From Allostella sp. ATCC 35155 (lineage in GTDB: Bacteria > Pseudomonadota > Alphaproteobacteria > ATCC43930 > Allostellaceae), in NCBI GenBank assembly GCA_006738865.1, contig AP019701.1, positions 1,174,001-1,238,000 of the forward strand: 64,000 nt of DNA. Direction: 5' to 3'. Made by a program: the position numbers and the translations under genes. This document shows positions 55,598-61,767 of this stretch, piece by piece. The notes under the pieces were generated by a model, which was given only the letters and a program-made list of their open reading frames with translations, did no database searches and was not told where the DNA came from. How positions within the stretch are numbered: position 1 is the stretch's first letter; every line of letters begins with the position of its first letter.

Positions 55598-56029
55598 ATG
55601 ACCCATCGCCTCGTCGACCTCGTCGTGACCGAGATCAGCCTCTGCCGCCACGGCGTCAACCCTTCGGCGCGCATCCTCCTCGTCAAGAGCGCCGACCCGA
55701 CTCCCGATCCCGTCGCGGACGCCGTCGCCAAGGCGGTCGCGGCGCGCGAGGCCGAGATCGCCCTCCTCAAGGCCGAGCGCCTGCGCGGGCAGCGGCTCGC
55801 CAAGGCGGCCGCCTGGGGCGCCCTCGGCATCGCGCCGGAGGCCTATGCCGACCACGCCGCGACGATCGCGCCGCCCGCGCTCGACTGGTTCGACCAGGTG
55901 CTCGACCGCGCCGCGGCCGCCGTCGCCGAGGCCGACCTCTGGGGCGAGCGCGGCCGGGCCGCCGTCCCGCCGCCGGAGGCCGCCATCGTCCGCCGGGCCC
56001 GCGCCGCCCGCGGCGGCTCCGCCACCTGA
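55598..56029 (+). CDS. Scaffold-like protein with displaced XkdF tail
   Basis: A 143-residue protein. It begins LVDLVVTEISLCRHGVNPSARILLVKSA, which looks like the tail of XkdF-type proteases (EISLV-x-NP-A-x-K), then a charged Ala-rich helical region (VAKAVAAREAEIALLKAERLRGQRLAK) suited to a capsid scaffold. A good ribosome site (GGGAGGAAA) precedes ATG 55598, so it is a real separate gene and not a frameshift product. Confidence 0.7.
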   Translation: MTHRLVDLVVTEISLCRHGVNPSARILLVKSADPTPDPVADAVAKAVAAREAEIALLKAERLRGQRLAKAAAWGALGIAPEAYADHAATIAPPALDWFDQVLDRAAAAVAEADLWGERGRAAVPPPEAAIVRRARAARGGSAT

Positions 56030-56063
56030 CCGCGTCCGAACCTCCAACCCAAAGGACCAGCCC

Positions 56064-56735
56064 ATGACCGTCCTCGCGTTGCCGGCCGCGGCCGGCGACT
56101 GGCTCAAGCACGAGTCCGATCCGCGCTTCGCCCGCGACCCGGTGACCATCGCCTCGACCGGCAGCACCCGCACGGTGCCGTCCGGGACCGTCCTCGGGCG
56201 GATCGCGGTCGCGACGCCCGCCGCCGCTGCCGCGGTGGGCGGCAATGTCGGCAACGGCGTTCTCGGCGCCGTCACGGTCGGCGTCGGCGCTATCCCCGGG
56301 ATCTTTCGGCTCGAGATCTTCCAGACGGCGACGGACGGCGGCGCCTTCGCCGTGACCGGCCCGGACGGCCGGCTGCTCGGCATCGGCCGCGTCGGCGTCG
56401 CGTTTGCGGGCGGCGGTCTCGCCTTCACGCTCGCCGACGGCGGCACCGACTTCGCGGCGGGCGATGCCTTCGCGATCACCGTCTCGCCCGGCTCCGGCAA
56501 GCTCGTCGAACTCGATCCGGCGGGGACGCTCGGCACCGCGGTTGCGGCGGCGGTCCTGGTCGATCCGGTGACGGTGCCGGCGGCCGGCGACGCACCCGCC
56601 CTGGCGCTGGTGCGCGGACCGGCGCTCGTCCGGGCCGACGGCCTCGTCTGGCCCGCGGCCTACGCGGCGGACGACATCGCAGCCGGCCTCGCGGCGCTCG
56701 CCCGCCTCGGCATTGTCGCGCGCGCCGGCGCCTGA
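56064..56735 (+). CDS. Head decoration protein-like
   Basis: A 223-residue protein. The start WLKHESDPRFARDPVTIASTGSTRTVPSGTVLGRI is the lambda gpD-like decoration domain; a beta-rich, Gly/Ala-rich region follows (VGVGAIPGIFRLEIFQTATDGGAFAVTGPDG), then a second decoration-like end (VRGPALVRADGLVWPAAYA). It lies just before the major capsid gene, the usual order. It would stabilise the expanded capsid. Confidence 0.8.
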   Translation: MTVLALPAAAGDWLKHESDPRFARDPVTIASTGSTRTVPSGTVLGRIAVATPAAAAAVGGNVGNGVLGAVTVGVGAIPGIFRLEIFQTATDGGAFAVTGPDGRLLGIGRVGVAFAGGGLAFTLADGGTDFAAGDAFAITVSPGSGKLVELDPAGTLGTAVAAAVLVDPVTVPAAGDAPALALVRGPALVRADGLVWPAAYAADDIAAGLAALARLGIVARAGA

Positions 56736-56760
56736 TCCCTTCCGACCGGAGAACCCCGAC

Positions 56761-57786
56761 ATGACCGTCGTGACCAATCCCTTCGACGCGGGCGGCTTCT
56801 CGCTGGCCGAGCTGACCGAGGCCATCAACCTGCTGCCCAACCGCTACGGCCGGGTGGGCCAGCTCGGCATCTTCCGCGACGAGGGCGTGACGCAGCGCCA
56901 GATCGTCCTGGAGGAAGCGGACGGCACGCTGAACCTGCTGCCCTCGGTGCCGCCCGGCGGACCGCCGACGCTCGCCAACCGCACGGCCCGGCGCCAGCGC
57001 GGCTTCGTCGTGCCGCACATCCCGCACGACGATGTCATCCTGCCGCAGGACATCCAGGGCATTCGCGCCTTCGGTGCCACCGACGCGGCCGATCCGCTCG
57101 CCCAGCTCATGGAGCGGCGGCTGGCCCGCATGCGGATGAAGCACGCCCAGACGCTGGAGTTCATGCGCGTCAATGCGCTGCGCGGCCAGCTCCGTGACGG
57201 TGCGGGCGCCGTCCTCTACGACTGGCACGCCGAGTTCGGCATGACCCAGAAGACGGTCGACTTCGCTCTGGGCACCGCCGGCACTGAGGTCGCCGAGAAG
57301 TGCCGCGAGGTGCTGCGGCACATGGAGACGAACCTGCGCGGCGAGACCATGACCGGCGTCCATGTCCTGGTCAGCCCCGCCTTCTGGGACAAGCTGGTCA
57401 AGCACGCGTCGGTCAAGGACGCATACCGCTATTTCGCTGCGACCCAGGGCGGACAGCCGCTGCGCGACGACATGCGCCGGGGCTTCCCATTCGCCGGCAT
57501 CGTGTTCGAGGAATATTCCGGCACCGTGACGCTCGCCGGCGGCGCGGCCGAGCCGCTGGTGCCGGCGGGCGATGGCATCGCGGTCCCGCTCGGCACCGCC
57601 GATGCCTTCGTCACCTACTTCGCGCCGGCCAACCTGATCGAGGCCGCCAACACCATCGGCCTGCCCCTCTATGCCCGCCAGGTCGCGCGGCCGGACGGCC
57701 GCGGCGTCGACCTGATGACGGAGAGCAATCCGCTGCCGGTCGTCCGCCGTCCGGCCCTCGCCGTCCGCGTCCACACCTCGAACTGA
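56761..57786 (+). CDS. Major capsid protein, gpE family
   Basis: A 341-residue protein matching the lambda gpE capsid family: NPFDAGGFSLAELTEAINLLPNRYGRVGQLGIFRDEGVTQRQIVLEE near the N-terminus, RTARRQRGFVVPHIPHDDVILPQDIQGIRAFG, and GLPLYARQVARPDGRGVDLMTESNPLPVVRRP at the C-terminus. It should form the HK97-fold shell. Start ATG 56761 follows CCGGAGAACC. Confidence 0.92.
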   Translation: MTVVTNPFDAGGFSLAELTEAINLLPNRYGRVGQLGIFRDEGVTQRQIVLEEADGTLNLLPSVPPGGPPTLANRTARRQRGFVVPHIPHDDVILPQDIQGIRAFGATDAADPLAQLMERRLARMRMKHAQTLEFMRVNALRGQLRDGAGAVLYDWHAEFGMTQKTVDFALGTAGTEVAEKCREVLRHMETNLRGETMTGVHVLVSPAFWDKLVKHASVKDAYRYFAATQGGQPLRDDMRRGFPFAGIVFEEYSGTVTLAGGAAEPLVPAGDGIAVPLGTADAFVTYFAPANLIEAANTIGLPLYARQVARPDGRGVDLMTESNPLPVVRRPALAVRVHTSN

Positions 57787-57788
57787 CC

Positions 57789-58367
57789 ATGGCGATCATC
57801 GTGGAGAGCGGCGCCGGCATCGTCGGCGCCGACAGCTATCTCGCGCCGGCCGAGGCGGATGCCCATCATGCGGCGTTCGGCTGGGCCGGCTGGGCGGCCG
57901 CCTCGATCCAGGCGCGGGAGGCGGCGCTGCGGCGGGCGACGCTGGCCATCGACGGCCTGTTTGCCGGGCGCTGGCGCGGCCACAAGGCGGTGCCGTGGAC
58001 CGTCAACGTTCTGGCCTGGCCGCGCAGCGGCGTCCGCGACGAGACCGGCGCCGCGATCGTGGCGGACGGGGCCATTCCCTACGGTCTGAAGGTGGCGGTC
58101 GCCGAGGCCGCGCGTCTCGAACTGGAACAGCCGGGCGCGCTGGCCGAGGCGATGCGCCGGCTGCGGCGCTTCACGCTCGGTCCGCTCGCCGTCGAGCTGG
58201 CGGATGGCGGGCAGGGCGGCAGCGGGGAGGGCGCCGGGGTGCCGCCGACGGTTGCCCTGCCGCTGGCGCCCTTGCTGCGGCCGGCGGCACCGGCGCCGCG
58301 CCTTCCGGCATCGTCCGCCGGCGCGCCGGCATTCCGCGTCGGCATGCATGATGGAGGCCGGTCGTGA
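57789..58367 (+). CDS. DnaT-like/head-tail connector protein
   Basis: A 192-residue protein. SYLAPAEADAHHAAFGWAGWAAASIQAREAALRRATLAIDGLFAGRWRG is the phage DnaT-like (connector-type) domain, with QAREAALRRAT helix and WPRSG motif; the C-terminal 60 residues are Pro/Ala-rich linker. It begins 2 nt after the capsid stop and probably attaches below the portal. Confidence 0.78.
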   Translation: MAIIVESGAGIVGADSYLAPAEADAHHAAFGWAGWAAASIQAREAALRRATLAIDGLFAGRWRGHKAVPWTVNVLAWPRSGVRDETGAAIVADGAIPYGLKVAVAEAARLELEQPGALAEAMRRLRRFTLGPLAVELADGGQGGSGEGAGVPPTVALPLAPLLRPAAPAPRLPASSAGAPAFRVGMHDGGRS

Positions 58368-58714
58368 CCGCGTTGGGCGAACTGGTGCGCGGGCAGGTCG
58401 CGGCGATCCTCGCCCGCCATGGCCGGCCGGTGACGCTGGCGCGGCGCACCGCCGGCTTCGACGTGGCGGCGCAGGCCCTCGCGGCGGGGTCGGTCGCCTG
58501 CACGGTGCCGGGACTCGTCCTGCGGCGGGCCGGGCGGGGTGCCGAGGTCCAGGTCCATCTTGCCCAGTCGGCGCTGGCGGCGTCCGGGTTTCCCGGCCAG
58601 CCGCTGCCGGGCGACATCCTGACGCTCGACGGGCTGGACGGCGCCGTGATCGCCGTCGAGAGCTTCGATGTCGGCTCCCAGGCGGCCTTCCATCTGCTGC
58701 GGGTGGAACGATGA
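58364..58714 (+). CDS. Neck/head-completion protein
   Basis: A 116-residue protein read from GTG 58364 (GTGA overlap). The pattern ILARHGRPVTLARRT...GQPLPGDILTLDGLDGAVIAVESFDVGSQAAFHLLRVER is typical of small phage head-closure proteins. Precise homolog not assigned. Confidence 0.72.
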   Translation: MTALGELVRGQVAAILARHGRPVTLARRTAGFDVAAQALAAGSVACTVPGLVLRRAGRGAEVQVHLAQSALAASGFPGQPLPGDILTLDGLDGAVIAVESFDVGSQAAFHLLRVER

Positions 58715-59016
58715 GCGCCGCCTTCGCCGCGGCGCTCGACGGCATGGCGGCCGCGCTCGGCCGCCTCGCGCCGGATGCCGTCGAACGCGCCGCCGTCGCC
58801 GCCCGCGACGCTGCCGCGGCGCGCTCGCCGGTCCGCAGCGGCCGCCTGCGCGACGGCTGGCGGATCGAGGCCGCGGGCGAGGGCGCGCGGGTGGTCAACG
58901 CCGTGCCCTACGCCGCCGCCGTCGAATATGGCAGCCGCGGCCGGCCCGGCCGGCCGATGGCCCGCCCGGCGGCCCAGGTGGCGGCCCAGGCGGCGGCCGA
59001 CACGGTGCCGCCATGA
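58711..59016 (+). CDS. HK97 gp10-like neck protein
   Basis: A 101-residue protein. AVAARDAAAARSPVRSGRLRDGWRIEAAGEGARVVNAVPYAAAVEYGSRGRPGRPMARPA fits the HK97 gp10/tail-completion family (S-P-x-x-x-G-x-L and Y-A-x-x-v-E-x-G). Stop/start overlaps on both sides. Confidence 0.83.
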   Translation: MSAAFAAALDGMAAALGRLAPDAVERAAVAARDAAAARSPVRSGRLRDGWRIEAAGEGARVVNAVPYAAAVEYGSRGRPGRPMARPAAQVAAQAAADTVPP

Positions 59017-59423
59017 GCTGGCGGCAGGAACTGCTCGACCTCTCGGCCCGCTTTGCCGCGGAATGGCCGTCGGTCGAACCCGCGGTGGCGGTGCTCTGGC
59101 CGGGCGACCCGACGCCGCCGCCGGCCGCTGCGCCCTGGCTGCGCTTCGCGGTGGTGCCGGTCGCCGCCCGCGCCGTCGGCCTCGTCCAGGACGGGCGGCG
59201 CCTCCATCGCCATGACGGCCTGGTCACCATCGACGTCTTCGCCCCGCCCGGCGAGGGCCGGGCGCGCCTGCTGGAGCTGGCCGACCGGGCGGCGGCGATC
59301 CTGCGCGGCTGGTCCGAACCGCATCTGCGCTGCGGTGCTCCCGCGCTCTCGGTCGATGCGGCGGCCGAGGGCTGGGCGCGCGCCAGCCTCGCCGTGCCCT
59401 TCGTCCGCGACACCCTCTTCTGA
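59013..59423 (+). CDS. Tail terminator-like protein
   Basis: A 136-residue protein. WLRFAVVPVAARAVGLVQDGRRLHRHDGLVTIDVFAPPGEGRARLLELADRAAAIL has the alpha-beta pattern of phage tail terminator/minor tail proteins, in the standard place between gp10-like and tail tube genes. Confidence 0.75.
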   Translation: MSWRQELLDLSARFAAEWPSVEPAVAVLWPGDPTPPPAAAPWLRFAVVPVAARAVGLVQDGRRLHRHDGLVTIDVFAPPGEGRARLLELADRAAAILRGWSEPHLRCGAPALSVDAAAEGWARASLAVPFVRDTLF

Positions 59424-59450
59424 CCCCTCCGCCAGTCCGGGAGACCCATC

Positions 59451-60863
59451 ATGACGATCGGCGACACCAGCCGGGTCGCGCTCCGCCTCGTCGAGGAGAC
59501 GAGTTGGGGCGTGACGCCGGCCCTGCCCATGCGGACCCTGCGCGCCAAGCAGCAGAGCCTCGACTTCAATCTGCGCCATGTCGCGTCCGAGGAGTTTCGC
59601 GACGACCGCCAGGTCGCCGACGTCGCCCGCGTCGATGCCGGCGCCGCCGGAACGATCGGCATGGAGCTGAGCTTCGGCGCGCCCGATCCCCTGTTCGAGG
59701 CGGCGCTGTTCGGCCGCTTCCAGGCGGTCGCCCGCCTCGCCGGCGTGGCGGTCGGCTCGACCTCCGCCTACGGGGTCGACGCCGGCGGCGATGCCTTCGC
59801 GGCCGGCCAGCTGCTGCGCGGTGCGGGGTTCGCGGGCGCTGCCAACAACGGCCTTCACCGCGTCGCGGCCGCCACGGCTACCACCGTCACCGTCGCCGGC
59901 ACCCCCCTCGGGGTCGAGAGCGCCGGTGACGGCAAGACGATCCGCGCGGTCGGGTTCGAAGGGACGGCCGGCGACATCGCCGCGACCGCCGGCGGGCTCG
60001 CCTCGGCGGATCTCGACTTCACCACGCTCGGGCTCCGACCGGGCCAGTGGCTGGCGATCGGCGGCAGCGGCGCCGGCCAGGGCTTCGCGACCACCGCCTG
60101 CAACGGCTGGGCGCGCATCGCCGCCATTTCCGCCCATGCGCTGGCGCTCGATCACCGTCCCGACGGCTGGGCTGCCGACGACGGCGCCGGCCGCACCATC
60201 CGCGCCTTCTTCGGCGACGTCCTGTGCAACGACATCGAGGAGATCAGCCACTCCGTCGAGCGGGTCCATGCCGACATCGCCCAGGTGCTGCTGTTCCGCG
60301 GCCAGATGGTGCGGCTGATGCGCCTGACGCTGGCGACCGGCCGCATCCTCGAGGCGAGCTTCGAGCTGCTGGGCCGCGACGCGCTGCGCGGCGATGCCGG
60401 CTTCGGCACCGGCGCGCCGATCCCGGCTGGCATCGCGCCGGTGATGAACGCGGTCGGCGACGTGCTGCTGGTGCGCGAGGGCGGCGGTGCCGTCGGCGTC
60501 GTCCGCCAGGTGACGGTCGAGCTCAACAACAACCTCCGCGAGGTCAAGGCGGTGGGTGCGCTCGGCAATGTCGCGATCGGGGTCGGCGACGCCGCGGTCG
60601 GCGGCGCGCTGGAGGCCTACTTCCAGGACGGTGCGCTCTACGACAAGTACCTCGCCGGCACCGAGACCTCGCTTGCCTTCGTCGCCGCGGCGGGCGGCCA
60701 GGGCTACGTCGTCACCCTGCCGCGGGTGAAGCTCTCCGGCGGCCGCATCGAGGCCGGCAGCCGCAACGCCGACTGCGTCCTGCGCTTCGACCTGATGGGC
60801 CTGCGCGACCCGCTGACCGGCTGCAGCATCCAGATCGACCGCCTTCCCGAATTCGCCGCCTGA
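59451..60863 (+). CDS. Tail tube protein
   Basis: A 470-residue protein. RVALRLVEETSWGVTPALPMRTLRAKQQSLDFNLRHVASEEFRDDRQVADVARVDAGAAGTIGMELSFG is the conserved start of phage tail tube/major tail proteins, and an internal Ig-like or duplicated segment (AANNGLHRVAAATATTVTVAGT... and CNGWARIAAISAHALALDHRP) is present. It ends with a typical tail tube beta-sandwich. It should polymerise around the tape measure. Confidence 0.82.
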   Translation: MTIGDTSRVALRLVEETSWGVTPALPMRTLRAKQQSLDFNLRHVASEEFRDDRQVADVARVDAGAAGTIGMELSFGAPDPLFEAALFGRFQAVARLAGVAVGSTSAYGVDAGGDAFAAGQLLRGAGFAGAANNGLHRVAAATATTVTVAGTPLGVESAGDGKTIRAVGFEGTAGDIAATAGGLASADLDFTTLGLRPGQWLAIGGSGAGQGFATTACNGWARIAAISAHALALDHRPDGWAADDGAGRTIRAFFGDVLCNDIEEISHSVERVHADIAQVLLFRGQMVRLMRLTLATGRILEASFELLGRDALRGDAGFGTGAPIPAGIAPVMNAVGDVLLVREGGGAVGVVRQVTVELNNNLREVKAVGALGNVAIGVGDAAVGGALEAYFQDGALYDKYLAGTETSLAFVAAAGGQGYVVTLPRVKLSGGRIEAGSRNADCVLRFDLMGLRDPLTGCSIQIDRLPEFAA

Positions 60864-60884
60864 GCGTGCCTGCCAGCGCGGGGT

Positions 60885-60980
60885 GCGTCCCTCGACTGCT
60901 CGCTTCGCTGCGCGCTCGGGATGAGGTTCTTCCTTGGCGATCGGAAGACGGTCCTCACCCCGAGCGAAGTCGAGGGGCGC
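60885..60980. repeat. REP-like palindromic element inside the phage cluster
   Basis: Left arm from GCGTCCCTCGACT with GCTCGCTTCGCTG, right arm CCTCACCCCGAGCGAAGTCGAGGGGCGC; they pair imperfectly over about 35 nt and resemble the interspersed palindromes common in alphaproteobacterial genomes. It fills most of the 158-bp gap between the tail tube and chaperone genes. Confidence 0.72.
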
Positions 60981-61021
60981 CCCGACGTCGGCAACGGCCC
61001 AATCCCTCCCAGGAGTCACCC

Positions 61022-61426
61022 ATGAAGCTGAGCGACCTTGCGACCGACCCGGCGGCCGAAGCCGCGGGCGTGCCGGTCGAGATCCTGCCGGGCCTCGTCG
61101 TCACCGTCCGCTCGACGGCGACGCCCGCCTATCGCAACGCCCAGGCGCGCCTGCTGCGCCCGCTCGCCCGGCTGGTGGGCGCCGGCATGCCGATCCCGGC
61201 CGAGAAGCAGGACGAGATCGCCGCCCGCCTGCTGGCCGAGGAGATCGTCGCCGGCTGGCAGGGCCTCGCCGGCGAGGACGGGCGCGAGATCCCGTTCTCG
61301 CGCGAGGCTGCGGCGGCGATCTTCCTCGATCCCGCCCATCGGCGGTTCCGCGACCTCGTCTTCGAGGCCGCCAACACGGCCGAGACCTTCCGCCGGCGGT
61401 TCGTGGCGGACGTCGCAAAAAACTGA
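61022..61426 (+). CDS. Tail assembly chaperone (gpG-like)
   Basis: A 134-residue protein. MKLSDLATDPAAEAAGVPVEILPGLVVTVRSTATPAYRNAQARLLRPL, then a helical domain (RFRDLVFEAANTAETFRRRF), and ends VADVAKN. The last sense codons are GCA AAA AAC before TGA, forming a canonical -1 slippery heptamer. In tailed phages gpG-type chaperones keep the tape measure soluble, and a frameshifted gpGT form is also needed. Confidence 0.85.
   Translation: MKLSDLATDPAAEAAGVPVEILPGLVVTVRSTATPAYRNAQARLLRPLARLVGAGMPIPAEKQDEIAARLLAEEIVAGWQGLAGEDGREIPFSREAAAAIFLDPAHRRFRDLVFEAANTAETFRRRFVADVAKN
61417..61423 (+). promoter_or_regulatory. Programmed -1 frameshift site A AAA AAC
   Basis: The heptamer A AAA AAC (61417-61423) is in the correct phase (zero-frame AAA AAC) immediately before TGA 61424-61426. 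A hairpin GGGCGC/GCGCCC lies downstream (61442-61447 with 61457-61462). Slipping back one base leads into the 61420-61767 frame. A run of six A is conspicuous in such GC-rich DNA. Confidence 0.88.
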
Positions 61427-61767
61427 CCGCGGCGCTGGACTGGGCGCTGGAGTGGGGCGCCCGGTCCGATCTCCTGGAGGCGGCGGAGCGGCTGGGCAAC
61501 CGACCGCCGGCGCTCGCCGCCCGGCCCGAGGTGGCGCCATGGGCCGAGCCCTACTGGCGCTGCTTCCTCGACCTCGCGCGTGAGCGGCCGCCGGGAACGC
61601 CGCCGGCCGCCATCCCGCTCGCCGCGCTCCGCCACTGGCTGGCGGAGGAGGGCATCGCCTGCCCCGTCGCCCGCGCCGAGTTCCGCGAGATCGTCGCCGC
61701 CCTCGACGACGCCTGGCTCGCCCATGCCCGCAAGGCCGCCCAACCGCCGGAGGAGTCTCCCAGATGA
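61420..61767 (+). CDS. Tail assembly chaperone extension (gpT-like), made by -1 frameshift
   Basis: This 115-codon frame has no own start near its beginning (KKLTAALDWALEWGARSDLLEAAERLGNRPPALAARPEVAPWAEPYWRCFLDLARERPPG...) and lies in the -1 frame relative to the upstream chaperone gene. The fusion product would span 61022-61767, about 248 residues. Its stop overlaps the tape-measure start by 4 nt (ATGA at 61764-61767). WxWxxxRP-type short motifs of GTA/phage chaperones are not clear, so the name is by position and frameshift. Confidence 0.85.
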   Translation, partial: KLTAALDWALEWGARSDLLEAAERLGNRPPALAARPEVAPWAEPYWRCFLDLARERPPGTPPAAIPLAALRHWLAEEGIACPVARAEFREIVAALDDAWLAHARKAAQPPEESPR

